Notes: generated by a model from the sequence alone, not told the origin. 64,000 bases of DNA from Imperialibacter sp963977595 (GCF_048007035.1 NZ_CP180355.1:3038001-3102000); one strand, 5' to 3'. Shown: positions 1 to 8,886, counted from the stretch's first letter. A program made the numbers and translations.

Positions 1-1826
1 TATCCGTTGGGGCCACACTCGCTCTAAAGGAAAGCGAATACATCCTGCCAATGCACCGTAATCTTGGCGTGTTTACCTCCCGTGGCATTCCCTACGAAAG
101 ACTTTTCTCGCAGTTTCAGGGCACGGCCAACGGGTTTACCAAAGGCCGGGACCGGTCATTTCACTTTGGCACGCAAGAGTATAAGATTGTGGGGATGATC
201 AGCCATTTGGGGCCGCAATTGGCACTGGCAGATGGCATTGCCCTGGCGGGTAAGCTGAAAAAGGAGAATACTGCAACCGCTGTTTTTACTGGCGATGGTG
301 GTAGTAGCGAGGGCGATTTCCACGAGGCACTTAATGTGGCGGCTGTCTGGAATTTGCCGGTGCTTTTTATTGTAGAGAACAACGGCTACGGCCTGAGTAC
401 ACCCAGCAACGAACAATTCAAGTTCAAGTCTTTTGTAGACAAAGGGCCAGGCTATGGTATCGAGACGATCAGCATCGACGGCAATAATATCCTGGAGGTT
501 TATCTTAACATATCCAGGCTGGCGGAAGATATCAGAAAAAACCCACGTCCAATTCTGATTGAAGCCAATACATTTCGGATGCGGGGGCACGAGGAGGCAT
601 CCGGCACCAAGTACGTGCCTAAGGAGCTGATGGACTATTGGGCGACCAAAGACCCAATTAATAATTTTGAGCAATACCTGCTCGAAACTGGCGTGCTGAC
701 CGCCGAGACTGCTGAAAAGACCAGAAAGAAAATAAAAGGCCAGGTAGACAAGGCAGTCAAGACAGCTTTCAGTGAGCCGGAGGTGATTCCGTCGACAGAG
801 CAGGAGCTGGCCGACCTTTACAGCCCTTTCGAGCAGCAAGTAGTTGTGCCAAAGAGCAAAAGCACCTCCCCGAAGCGCTTTCTCGATGCCATTACCGACG
901 GTCTTCGTCAAAGCATGGAGCGATACCCCAAGCTTGTACTCATGGGGCAGGACATTGCAGAGTACGGCGGAGTTTTCAAAGCGACGGATGGCTTTGTTGA
1001 GAAATTTGGAAAAGACAGGGTACGCAACACGCCATTGTGTGAGTCGGCCATTATAGGCACCGGCCTTGGGCTTTCCATCAAAGGCATGAAGTCGATGGTG
1101 GAAATGCAGTTTGCCGATTTCGTAACAGAAGGCTTCAACCAAATAGTGAACAACTTAGCCAAGAGCCATTGGCGTTGGGGCCAGAAGGCAGATGTGGTAG
1201 TGAGGATGCCAACGGGAGCCGGCGTGGCCGCCGGGCCGTTCCACTCTCAATCTAACGAAGCCTGGTTTTTTCACACACCTGGGCTAAAAATCGTTTATCC
1301 GTCCACGGTGTATGACGCCAAGGGTCTGCTGAATGCGGCTTTGGAAGACCCCAACCCCTACATGTACTTTGAGCACAAAGTGCTCTACCGCTCCCTTACT
1401 GAAGAGATTCCTGATGACTACTACACAGTGGAAATAGGCAAAGCCCGACTAGCTGCCGAAGGCACCGATATTTCCATTATTACTTATGGCATGGGGGTAC
1501 ACTGGGCTCAGCATGTTTGTAAAGAACTGGGCGTGTCGGCCGATATTGTCGATCTGAGGACATTGTTGCCCTGGGACAAGGAAGCTGTAACGGAGACAGT
1601 GAAGAAAACAGGCAAAGTGTTGGTGCTGCATGAGGATTGCCTCACAGGCGGCATTGGTGCTGAAATCGCTGCCTGGATAAGTGAGCATTGCTTCACCAGT
1701 CTTGATGCACCAGTTATGCGTGAAGCAAGTCTTGACACGCCAGTGCCTTTTGCACCGGCATTGGAGCAAAATTTTTTACCAAAAGGCCGCCTGAAGGAAA
1801 GAATCGAAGAACTTTTGCGTTTTTAG
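1..1826 (+). CDS. 2-oxoacid dehydrogenase E1 component, fused alpha/beta subunits (5' end outside window)
   Basis: The frame is open from base 3, so the first ATG at 51 is internal and the true start lies upstream. The first half is the alpha subunit: a thiamine diphosphate motif begins GDGGSSEGDFHEA (from about nt 291) and ends in VENN (near nt 382), followed by the RMRGHEEASGTKY loop. The second half, from about nt 880, is a complete beta subunit with GQDIAEYGG, MPTGAGVAAGPFHSQS and a transketolase C-terminal domain. Such E1 fusions act in pyruvate or branched-chain 2-oxoacid dehydrogenase complexes, decarboxylating the 2-oxoacid and passing the acyl group to lipoyl-E2. The family and the fusion layout are known in Bacteroidota. 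The substrate cannot be fixed from this sequence, and no E2 or E3 gene is in view. lipA (5068) and lipB (17656) in this window supply the lipoyl cofactor such complexes need. Confidence 0.93.
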   Translation, partial: SVGATLALKESEYILPMHRNLGVFTSRGIPYERLFSQFQGTANGFTKGRDRSFHFGTQEYKIVGMISHLGPQLALADGIALAGKLKKENTATAVFTGDGGSSEGDFHEALNVAAVWNLPVLFIVENNGYGLSTPSNEQFKFKSFVDKGPGYGIETISIDGNNILEVYLNISRLAEDIRKNPRPILIEANTFRMRGHEEASGTKYVPKELMDYWATKDPINNFEQYLLETGVLTAETAEKTRKKIKGQVDKAVKTAFSEPEVIPSTEQELADLYSPFEQQVVVPKSKSTSPKRFLDAITDGLRQSMERYPKLVLMGQDIAEYGGVFKATDGFVEKFGKDRVRNTPLCESAIIGTGLGLSIKGMKSMVEMQFADFVTEGFNQIVNNLAKSHWRWGQKADVVVRMPTGAGVAAGPFHSQSNEAWFFHTPGLKIVYPSTVYDAKGLLNAALEDPNPYMYFEHKVLYRSLTEEIPDDYYTVEIGKARLAAEGTDISIITYGMGVHWAQHVCKELGVSADIVDLRTLLPWDKEAVTETVKKTGKVLVLHEDCLTGGIGAEIAAWISEHCFTSLDAPVMREASLDTPVPFAPALEQNFLPKGRLKERIEELLRF

Positions 1827-1902
1827 TAAAGGCTGTCAATTCTTCATTTGGGCATTAATTTTATATATTGCCGCTTTAGGTTTACTTAATTGAGTTTAAC
1901 GG

Positions 1903-3678
1903 GTGTTTATTTCTTCTTCTTTTAAATCTTTCACCTCATCAGCCTTGAGGCTTACCTGGATTAGCTTGTTGGCCGTTCTGCTATGGATGGCTTCTGCTGA
2001 TGCGGCAAGGGCTCAGTTGCTGGAGGGAAGGAATAAACTAAAGACCGTTGACGAAAAGCCTGAAAACCCCGGTTTTTTCCTCAATAGAAAAAAAGGGAGA
2101 TCCGAAAAAAACAATGCGGGACGTGTTTCAAGGAAAGACAGGAAAGTAGACACAAGAACCGTTAAGCGGCCAAAGAAGAATATCAGGCAGGGGGCCAACT
2201 ATCAGTCAACTGGCGGCGGTGTTTCTATCGATAACTCGCCCCGATCCTCCGCCCGTTTTTCAGAGCCTGAAAAGGTCTCCCGAAGAAAATCAAAAGTTAA
2301 GTACAGGTCCAATAGCGAAAAGGCAAGCAAGCAACGCAGGCGAGTGCCTATGATACGGCTCTCACCAAAAATAGGCATCTATAACCCCAACTCTCCTAAT
2401 CCAAGGTATTCAAAAAATCCAGGGTTTGATCGAACCAAACGGTACGCCGCCTCACCCAGGTATTCTGTGCCGCAACCAAGAGTAAGCCCTCAGTCAGTTA
2501 ACCCCCGGTACAGCCAAAGCCAGGGGTTTGTGGTTAAAAAGGGGGGGTATGTTATTGGCTTTAAGAACACCCCTGGGATATTGCCAATAGCCAAAGCAGG
2601 CCCAAGGTACAGCAAGCCCCAAAAGAGGGTATCCCCCGAAAGTGTGTCGCCCAGGTATAGCAAGGCACCTAAGCAGGTTTCTCCCGGAAGCGTTTCGCCA
2701 CGCTACAGTGAAAGCCAGGGTTTTGTCACCAACAAGAGTAAGTGGATTTTTGGTTTTAGAAAGACCCCCGGAATATTGCCAATAGCCAAAGCTGGCCCGA
2801 GGTACAGCAAACCCCAGAAGCGAGTGTCACCCGAGAGTGTTTCACCTCGCTACAGTGTGGCACCCAAACAGGTATCTCCCAAAAGTGTGTCACCAAGATA
2901 CAGTGTACCTCCCAAGCTGGTTTCTCCCGGAAGTGTGTCCCCCAGATATAGCAAGGCTCCCAAGCAGGTTTCGCCGGAAAGTGTTTCTCCGAGGTATAGC
3001 AAAGACCAGGGTTTTGTAGTGAAAAAGGGAGGTTGGGTGATTGGGTTCAATAATACATCAGGGTTTCTCCCAATAGGAAGGGCTACGCCGAGGTACAGCA
3101 AGGAAGCGGGGTTCTATCGGCCCGGGAACGGAGTTAACAGGTCAATCTCTGACGAAGCAAGACAGTTTTCCCTGCCTGATAAGGAAAAGAGAAGAGACAA
3201 TAATTATAATCCACTGGTGTCGACCCATATTCCCACCATCGTAACCACGCCAAGAGACAGGAGCTTCAGAAAAAGATACAACGAAATGATCACCGACTGG
3301 CAGGGTGACGAAAAAAGGGTGTCTAAGTTTGCAGAAAAGCTACAAGACAAAGGATACGCCTTGATGTACAATGAATACAGAGGCTTCTTAAAGGTGAGAA
3401 CGGAGGGAAGAGAAAAGCATCACGCAGAGAAAGAGGCCGGACGCCTCGCTGAATATACCGGTGGTTTTAAAATAAAACGAGGAGCGGGTGATAGCCACCC
3501 TAGTATCGCCTACGTTACAGGCAAGAAGATTAACTCCAGAAAGCTCAGAAAAGAATGGCGGGAGCTTAATATCATATTGGTGAGAGTGAGCGGGAACAAA
3601 GAGGTAGCAAAGGGTGTTAAAAATGGGCCTGATAAGCCTAAGTACGACAAAAAAGAAAGAGACATCTGGAATTATTAG
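1903..3678 (+). CDS. Secreted basic protein with nested PRYS-motif repeats
   Basis: A 591-residue protein of unknown function. I chose the GTG at 1903 because the only nearby ATG (1984) would cut off the hydrophobic signal peptide (WISLLAVLLWMA, then ADAARAQ). After a Lys/Arg-rich stretch (residues about 40-150) there are 12 PRYS motifs between about residues 165 and 405. Many sit in an 11-12 residue unit of the form VSPxSVSPRYSxxPK. A second repeat level is a 31-residue block starting QGFV, present three times (from residues 207, 272 and 369) and containing IGF/FGF, LPI and a final PRYS. The last 140 residues are non-repetitive, charged and rich in Tyr and Lys. It is followed one base later by ytxJ. 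No enzymatic motif is visible; a surface or cell-wall-like structural role is only a guess. Confidence 0.8.
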   Translation: MFISSSFKSFTSSALRLTWISLLAVLLWMASADAARAQLLEGRNKLKTVDEKPENPGFFLNRKKGRSEKNNAGRVSRKDRKVDTRTVKRPKKNIRQGANYQSTGGGVSIDNSPRSSARFSEPEKVSRRKSKVKYRSNSEKASKQRRRVPMIRLSPKIGIYNPNSPNPRYSKNPGFDRTKRYAASPRYSVPQPRVSPQSVNPRYSQSQGFVVKKGGYVIGFKNTPGILPIAKAGPRYSKPQKRVSPESVSPRYSKAPKQVSPGSVSPRYSESQGFVTNKSKWIFGFRKTPGILPIAKAGPRYSKPQKRVSPESVSPRYSVAPKQVSPKSVSPRYSVPPKLVSPGSVSPRYSKAPKQVSPESVSPRYSKDQGFVVKKGGWVIGFNNTSGFLPIGRATPRYSKEAGFYRPGNGVNRSISDEARQFSLPDKEKRRDNNYNPLVSTHIPTIVTTPRDRSFRKRYNEMITDWQGDEKRVSKFAEKLQDKGYALMYNEYRGFLKVRTEGREKHHAEKEAGRLAEYTGGFKIKRGAGDSHPSIAYVTGKKINSRKLRKEWRELNIILVRVSGNKEVAKGVKNGPDKPKYDKKERDIWNY

Positions 3679-3679
3679 T

Positions 3680-4033
3680 ATGATCAAATGGAATAAGCTC
3701 ACCTCGCCTGAGCAAATTGAAAGCGTTATTGAAGAATCAAACTCCCATCCAGTGCTCATTTTTAAGCACAGCACCAGCTGTTCTATAAGTGCGGCGTCAC
3801 TGGACAGGATCGAACGCAAATGGGACGAAAGTGAGATGAAGGACTGGAAACCCTACTATCTGGATCTGCTAGCCAATAGACCAACGTCGCACGCTGTGGC
3901 AAATGAGTTGGGTATTGAGCACCAGTCTCCACAAGCTATCGTGCTTTTCCAGGGCAAGCCGGTTTACGACGCTTCGCATTTCAGTATTTCGTACGATGCG
4001 ATCAAGTCGGCGACCAAAGATGTTGTGCTTTAA
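3680..4033 (+). CDS. ytxJ: Bacillithiol-system redox protein, YtxJ/BrxC family
   Basis: A 117-residue thioredoxin-fold protein starting MIKWNKLTSPEQIE. The ATG at 3680 begins one base after the stop of the repeat protein, so translation is probably coupled. The single-cysteine active site reads FKHSTSCSISA, matching the YtxJ family (monothiol motif after a beta strand ending in a short loop). A cis-Pro-type segment SPQAIVLFQGKPVYDASH follows near residue 88. In Firmicutes YtxJ (BrxC) acts as a bacilliredoxin-like partner in removing bacillithiol from proteins; many Cytophagales also make bacillithiol. The link to bacillithiol here is by family only, since no bsh gene lies in the window. Confidence 0.82.
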   Translation: MIKWNKLTSPEQIESVIEESNSHPVLIFKHSTSCSISAASLDRIERKWDESEMKDWKPYYLDLLANRPTSHAVANELGIEHQSPQAIVLFQGKPVYDASHFSISYDAIKSATKDVVL

Positions 4034-4064
4034 AGGCTTCAGAGGAATTTTGTTTTCCTTATCG

Positions 4065-4123
4065 ACACCCTGGCAGTCGCTGCTTAGAGTATTTGCCTAC
4101 TAAGCGATAGGGGTAACAGGTGT
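4065..4123. repeat. Nested inverted repeat in the ytxJ/4264 intergenic gap
   Basis: Outer arms ACACCCTG (4065-4072) and CAGGTGT (4117-4123) pair with one bulged C. Inner arms GCTTAG (4082-4087) and CTAAGC (4100-4105) pair perfectly around a 12-base loop. No T-run follows on either strand, so it is not a typical intrinsic terminator. It could be a 3' stabilising element of the upstream transcript or a leader element of the next gene. Confidence 0.4.
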
Positions 4124-4263
4124 TGATTTGTTATTGAAGTCCGAATCAATTTGTTGTCATGCCTTTGCCCGGAGGCAGTCAACCATTTTGATTCAAACTT
4201 AGTCTTGCTGATTAACGATTAAGCTAAAAATAGCTAATTTGGTGTAAAATATCTGGTTCCCTT

Positions 4264-4989
4264 ATGAAACGTCTAAATACAGGACTTTCTATCTTTTGTT
4301 TTATTCTCCTGGCATCGTCAGTGGCTAAGTCACAGGACAACGGGAACTATGAATATTCAAGAGAATATATCTGGGGCATCAATAAAAACACAAACAGCGG
4401 ACTCATAGGTGGCATCGTTCTGAAGTACTCTCAGGCCATGGATGAAAAGACATTCCGAACTTTTGGAATGGAACTGATCAACGTGAAGCACCCAAAAGAG
4501 TACAGGTATATTTCCCAATACGGCAATCCGTTTGTCTGGGCTAAGAAAAACTACCTTTATGCTGTTCGCTTGCAGTATGGTAAGGACTATTTGATGTTCC
4601 GAAAAGCGCCACAACAGGGTGTTCAGATCAATGCCAGCTGGGCAGCTGGCCCCACTGTGGGAATTGTTGCTCCTTATTATGTGAAATACGCCACCGGGCC
4701 CAGTACTTTTACAGTAGAGCAGTTTGACCCGGCCAGACATAGTTTTGGCGGTATTTTGGGAACTGGAAGACTTTTTCAGGGCCTTGGTCAGTCGAAAATA
4801 CAGCCAGGGTTAAATGCCAAAGCAGCTATCAACTTCGAATTTGGCACGTTCAAGAGTAATGTCACTGGTTTTGAAATAGGTGTGCTGGCAGAAGCTTTCA
4901 CAAAAGAGATTATTATCATACCGGCTGCCACAAACACCGCATTTTTCACATCGGCCTTTTTCACACTCTATTACGGCGCCCGCCGGTAA
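4264..4989 (+). CDS. Putative outer-membrane beta-barrel protein
   Basis: A 241-residue protein with a clear signal peptide (LSIFCFILLASSVAKSQ, cleavage predicted near residue 24). The mature part has alternating hydrophobic/polar strands with many aromatic residues and turn-like Gly/Asn, such as GLIGGIVLKYSQAM, YLYAVRLQYGKDYLMF and AINFEFGTF. It ends in an aromatic-rich strand (FFTSAFFTLYYGARR), as expected for a small outer-membrane barrel. No known enzymatic motif is present. It stands alone after a 230-base gap and 78 bases before lipA. Family-level assignment is not possible by eye; the barrel call is inference from the pattern. Confidence 0.65.
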   Translation: MKRLNTGLSIFCFILLASSVAKSQDNGNYEYSREYIWGINKNTNSGLIGGIVLKYSQAMDEKTFRTFGMELINVKHPKEYRYISQYGNPFVWAKKNYLYAVRLQYGKDYLMFRKAPQQGVQINASWAAGPTVGIVAPYYVKYATGPSTFTVEQFDPARHSFGGILGTGRLFQGLGQSKIQPGLNAKAAINFEFGTFKSNVTGFEIGVLAEAFTKEIIIIPAATNTAFFTSAFFTLYYGARR

Positions 4990-5067
4990 CCTTTCCATTT
5001 TCCATTTGTTTGTGAACCATGGAGGGTATTATTTTGTAATAATTCAATTGGAAGAAGAAAGCTAACA

Positions 5068-5955
5068 ATGATAGAGTTACCAGTAATTTCTCAGGATGCC
5101 ACACAGCGGGTGAAAAAGCCCAACTGGCTAAGAGTAAAACTGCCAGTGGGAAAGGAATACGCCAAGGTTCGCCAACTTGTCGACACCCACAAACTGCATA
5201 CGATTTGTGAGAGTGGCAACTGTCCAAATATGGGGGAATGCTGGGGAGCCGGCACCGCCACCTTCATGATCCTCGGTAATGTTTGCACACGCAGTTGCAC
5301 TTTTTGCGCTGTGGCAACCGGCCGGCCACCCGAATATGATGAAGACGAGCCCAGGAGAGTGGCCGAAGCCATCAAATTGATGGGGGTGAAGCACGCCGTG
5401 ATTACTTCAGTTAACCGTGACGAACTTAAAGATAAAGGCGCTGAGGTGTGGTACCAAACTGTGGTGCAAACAAAGCTTGCCAGCCCCGAAACAACCATAG
5501 AAACGCTTATTCCAGACGTAAAGGCTAATTGGGATGCTCTTTATAGAATGGTGGAAGGCGGACAAGAAGTAGTTTCACACAACATGGAAACTGTGGAAAG
5601 CCTTTACCGCAGGGTGCGCCCGCAAGCCAAATACGAGAGAAGCCTGGAACAGACCAGAAGAACCAAGGAGCTGGGAAAACGCACAAAATCGGGGATTATG
5701 CTTGGCCTGGGCGAAACACAGGATCAGGTGTTCAAAGCTATTGATGACCTGGTGGCCAACGGGCTCGACATTCTGACACTGGGTCAGTACCTCCAGCCGA
5801 CCAAAATGCATATTGAAGTGGCTGAGTTTATTCACCCGGAAACCTTTGATATGTACAGAGAAGAGGGTTTGAAGAGGGGCTTGAAGTATGTGGAATCCGG
5901 CCCACTGGTTAGGTCAAGCTACCACGCTGAAAGGCATGTGAACGTGCCAATTTGA
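5068..5955 (+). CDS. lipA: Lipoyl synthase
   Basis: A 295-residue radical SAM enzyme that inserts two sulfur atoms into protein-bound octanoyl groups to make lipoyl cofactor. The auxiliary [4Fe-4S] cluster cysteines are C47, C52 and C58 (CESGNCPNMGEC). The radical SAM cluster is C73, C77 and C80 (CTRSCTFC). The conserved C-terminal RSSY motif, whose serine ligates the auxiliary cluster, is at residues 282-285. Length and motif order are normal for LipA. It should act on E2 subunits of complexes such as the one whose E1 opens this window, after LipB (17656) delivers the octanoyl group. A terminator follows directly. Confidence 0.98.
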   Translation: MIELPVISQDATQRVKKPNWLRVKLPVGKEYAKVRQLVDTHKLHTICESGNCPNMGECWGAGTATFMILGNVCTRSCTFCAVATGRPPEYDEDEPRRVAEAIKLMGVKHAVITSVNRDELKDKGAEVWYQTVVQTKLASPETTIETLIPDVKANWDALYRMVEGGQEVVSHNMETVESLYRRVRPQAKYERSLEQTRRTKELGKRTKSGIMLGLGETQDQVFKAIDDLVANGLDILTLGQYLQPTKMHIEVAEFIHPETFDMYREEGLKRGLKYVESGPLVRSSYHAERHVNVPI

Positions 5956-5971
5956 CTGGAACAAACTTTAG

Positions 5972-6016
5972 AAAAAATGAAGGCATGGATTCTACAATCC
6001 ATGCCTTCATTTTTTT
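5972..6016. terminator. Bidirectional terminator between lipA and the 6007 gene
   Basis: AAAAAATGAAGGCATGGAT (5972-5990) pairs with ATCCATGCCTTCATTTTTT (from 5997), with a short loop and T-runs on both strands. It overlaps the stop codon of the minus-strand gene, so convergent lipA and that gene share it. Confidence 0.9.
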
Positions 6017-6192
6017 AACTGATCCGTGAACTTATACAACAGGTACAGATAGAGAAGCGTAGGTATTGGCAGCACAAGAGCCAGCACATAGATAATTGCC
6101 TTCTTCCCTTCATATTTTCTCTTGTTGACCCAAATAACAATTCCAGCACCGGCTATCAGGTTAACGATGAGCAGCAGCTGGTATTCATTCAT
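6007..6192 (-). CDS. Small membrane protein, two TM segments, coupled to bestrophin
   Basis: A 61-residue protein with two hydrophobic helices (LLLIVNLIAGAGIVIWV and AIIYVLALVLPIPTLLYLYLL) separated by a basic turn (NKRKYEGKK), and a charged tail. Its ATG overlaps the bestrophin stop codon by four bases (6189-6192), so the two are almost certainly co-translated. I do not recognise a named family. Position and topology suggest an accessory subunit or a regulator of the bestrophin channel, which is inference only. Its stop codon lies inside the shared terminator. Confidence 0.75.
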   Translation of the reverse strand: MNEYQLLLIVNLIAGAGIVIWVNKRKYEGKKAIIYVLALVLPIPTLLYLYLLYKFTDQLKK

Positions 6193-7082
6193 TTTTTCGG
6201 GAAGTCCACCTGAATGATCTCTTTTACATTCCTCTTGATATTCATAGAGATACGTTCCACTGGCAAGTCGTTAATGTCCTTTCCAAACGGATCCTCAATT
6301 TCTTCGGCGATGAGCTCAATACTCACTAAAATGTAGAATATCAAAGCTACGAGAACCACTGTCCAGTAGCCAAATTCAACCACGAAAGCCAATGGAAGGG
6401 TCATTGTGTATATAAAGAGAAACTTCTTGATATACATGCTGTAGGAGTACGGAATAGGTGTCGTTTTGATCCTCTCACAGGCTCCCATGATGTCAGCAAA
6501 ATTCTTAATTTCTTTGTCAAAAATAATAAGCTGTTCTCCGGTGATTTCGCCCTTTTTAAAGATGGCGTTTATTCTTTGGAAAAGCATGGCGTTGATTTTG
6601 TTCGGTTTGTGGTCGCACGCCTTTACTTTCTGTTCGTCATATTCGTTTTCGAACTCCAGCTCTTCCATTTTCGTGCCGTGCCTGAGGTGCTCTTTCATGG
6701 CATAGACAAAATTTGGAATCATGTGCTCAAAGTAAGAGCGGTCGTCTCTTGATTTCTCAGGCAGATAGGCGTTGACCTTCATGGAAAGGCTCCGGGTATC
6801 ATTCACGAGCTGCCCCCACAATTTTCGGCCCTCCCACCAGCGGTCGTAGGCCGTGTTGGTTCTCAGCACCAGGAAAAGGCCCAGCACCACTCCCAATAGT
6901 GAGTGAAATACAATAGCTCCCTCGAAAAAAATGTGAATTTCGAATATATCAACGAGTACATAGGTCAATACAGTGGAATAAACGATCATGAATGCCAGCA
7001 GCGGGAAAAGCGATTTGATAACATATCGGCTGTAGACATCAAAAATCAGGGAAACCCAGGATTTAGGGTTGTACTCAATCAT
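6189..7082 (-). CDS. Bestrophin-family ion channel
   Basis: A 297-residue membrane protein of the bestrophin (formerly UPF0187) family. The hallmark segment is LRTNTAYDRWWEGRKLWGQL near residue 80. Hydrophobic helices surround residues 28-52 and 60-75 and occur again near residues 215-255, with a long soluble helical part between, as in bacterial bestrophins. Bacterial members form pentameric channels in the inner membrane; some conduct cations rather than chloride. The C-terminal part keeps the GKDINDLP segment typical of the family. It is translated first in a two-gene unit with the 61-residue membrane protein at 6007. Confidence 0.93.
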   Translation of the reverse strand: MIEYNPKSWVSLIFDVYSRYVIKSLFPLLAFMIVYSTVLTYVLVDIFEIHIFFEGAIVFHSLLGVVLGLFLVLRTNTAYDRWWEGRKLWGQLVNDTRSLSMKVNAYLPEKSRDDRSYFEHMIPNFVYAMKEHLRHGTKMEELEFENEYDEQKVKACDHKPNKINAMLFQRINAIFKKGEITGEQLIIFDKEIKNFADIMGACERIKTTPIPYSYSMYIKKFLFIYTMTLPLAFVVEFGYWTVVLVALIFYILVSIELIAEEIEDPFGKDINDLPVERISMNIKRNVKEIIQVDFPKK

Positions 7083-7219
7083 AGGATCAGAATTTAGGGT
7101 AGGTTTTGCTAAAAACAGCTCAAAAGATAGGTAAGGAATAATAAACTCCCTAGCTCAAATGACATCATTTTAAAGCCCTTGTAAAAAAAGCTTTCTAACT
7201 TACTGAGAATTCAGTTGCT

Positions 7220-8713
7220 ATGAAAATTCTTTCTCCTCAACAAATTCGTGAAGCTGACGCCTACACGATAGAAAATGAGCCCATAGCCTCTATTGATCTA
7301 ATGGAACGGGCTAGTAATGCCTTTGTCGATGAATTTGAAAAACACTTTTTTAATGACCATATCGTCTGGGTTTTCTGCGGAACAGGTAACAACGGAGGGG
7401 ATGGTCTTGCCGTAGCTCGTTTGCTGAAAGGCCTAAAATACGAGGTAAAGGTGTGGCTGGCGGGATCGGCAGAAAAAGGAACTGAAGACTTCAGGGTCAA
7501 CCTTAACCGCCTCACGGGCGCTGTCAGCGTGGCTATAGCGTCGGAGATATACGCTGCGGACATCCCAGAAAAGCTGGTGATAGTTGATGCCTTGTTTGGC
7601 TCAGGTCTGAACAGGCCGGTTGATGGGGGCTATGCGAAACTAATAGATTTTTTGAATGGCATTGAAGCCAGCAAAGTAGCCATTGATATCCCCTCTGGAG
7701 TTTTTTGCGATCAACCCCAGAATGGTGCAGTAGCGTTCCATTCCGATATTACAATTACATTTCAGGTGCCTAAACTAGCCTTTCTTTTGCCTGAGAACTA
7801 CCCGTATGTGGGTGAATGGAAGTCGGTTGACATAGGTCTGTCGGAGCAGTTTATGAAGGAAGTGGAATGTTCCTACTATTATCAGCAGGCGGGGGATGAG
7901 GATCTGAAGCTTCCCGACCGACCCAGGTTTGCTCACAAAGGCGATGCAGGACGCACGCTGCTGATTGCTGGGAGCAAGGGTAAGGTAGGCGCTGCTATTC
8001 TTTCTTCGAAAGCCTGCATGCGGGCTGGTGCAGGCCTGCTAACGGTGCATACGTCAGGCTGTGCCGTAACGCCCATTCACACCGCTGTGCCCGAAGCCAT
8101 GGTCAGTGAGGATGCCAGTCATGACCATATTACCCGAATGCCGGACGATTTGTCAAACTTTGATTGTATCGCTATAGGGCCAGGCATTGGCACGGATAAT
8201 GCGACCGTTAAGGCCTTTGAAAGCGTTCTGATGACTGTTTCAAGACCAATGGTCATGGACGCTGACGCACTCAATATCTTGAGCAGGAACCCAGGGCTCC
8301 TGGAGCGGGTGCCGGTCAACAGCATACTAACACCCCACCCCGGGGAGTTCAGGCGACTGGTAGGCGACTCGCACAATGACTACGAAAGGTTGAACAAGCA
8401 AATAGAGTTGTCAAAAAAATACCGGTTGATTGTGGTGCTAAAAGGAGCGTACAGCAGCATCAGCATGCCATCCGGAGAGGTCTATTTTAACAGCACAGGA
8501 AATCCCGGCATGGCCACTGCGGGGAGCGGCGATGTACTTACCGGCATTGCAGCCGGACTGCTATCCCAGTCATTTTCTCCGACGAAAAGTGCACGTTTAG
8601 CAGTCTTACTGCACGGAATTTCAGGCGATTTGGGTGCTCAATCCAGGGGAGAATATGGTTTAATCGCCTCTGACATTGTTGATTTTCTTCCAGCGGCGTT
8701 TAGAAAATTGTAA
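7220..8713 (+). CDS. nnr: Bifunctional NAD(P)H-hydrate epimerase / ADP-dependent NAD(P)H-hydrate dehydratase
   Basis: A 497-residue enzyme repairing hydrated, inactive NADH and NADPH. The N-terminal half (about residues 1-215) is the YjeF_N epimerase, with GTGNNGGDGLAVAR near residue 54 and the VDALFGSGLNR and DIPSGV motifs. The C-terminal half is the ribokinase-like dehydratase, with AGSKGKVGAAILS, IGPGIGTDN, DADALNIL, TPHPGEF and the nucleotide-binding GNPGMATAGSGDVLTGI. Both halves appear intact and the order is the common bacterial one. It is monocistronic as far as can be seen, with 137 bases upstream and 173 downstream before the next gene. Confidence 0.96.
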   Translation: MKILSPQQIREADAYTIENEPIASIDLMERASNAFVDEFEKHFFNDHIVWVFCGTGNNGGDGLAVARLLKGLKYEVKVWLAGSAEKGTEDFRVNLNRLTGAVSVAIASEIYAADIPEKLVIVDALFGSGLNRPVDGGYAKLIDFLNGIEASKVAIDIPSGVFCDQPQNGAVAFHSDITITFQVPKLAFLLPENYPYVGEWKSVDIGLSEQFMKEVECSYYYQQAGDEDLKLPDRPRFAHKGDAGRTLLIAGSKGKVGAAILSSKACMRAGAGLLTVHTSGCAVTPIHTAVPEAMVSEDASHDHITRMPDDLSNFDCIAIGPGIGTDNATVKAFESVLMTVSRPMVMDADALNILSRNPGLLERVPVNSILTPHPGEFRRLVGDSHNDYERLNKQIELSKKYRLIVVLKGAYSSISMPSGEVYFNSTGNPGMATAGSGDVLTGIAAGLLSQSFSPTKSARLAVLLHGISGDLGAQSRGEYGLIASDIVDFLPAAFRKL

Positions 8714-8886
8714 ATTTAGAGCTGAATTTTGCGCCTGACCTAATTTTCCCTTCCATTTGACGTCCTTTTTTAAGGAAACCGCATATAACGAAAAAGGCAT
8801 TCAAAAATTTCAATTAGGCATTAGAACATTACTATTTTTTTTTCGTACTTTGTTACATAGCCATATTGGCTTTACCTATGTAGATT

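Noticed and set aside
156..1142. Long open frame on the minus strand (328 codons) inside the E1 gene
   Set aside because: It is antisense to a strongly conserved enzyme, has no recognisable motif and low gene-like composition; a shadow of codon bias.
2500..3100. Regular DNA repeats that could suggest a CRISPR array or minisatellite
   Set aside because: The repeats are in frame, vary in length and encode the PRYS units; there are no unique spacers of constant length.
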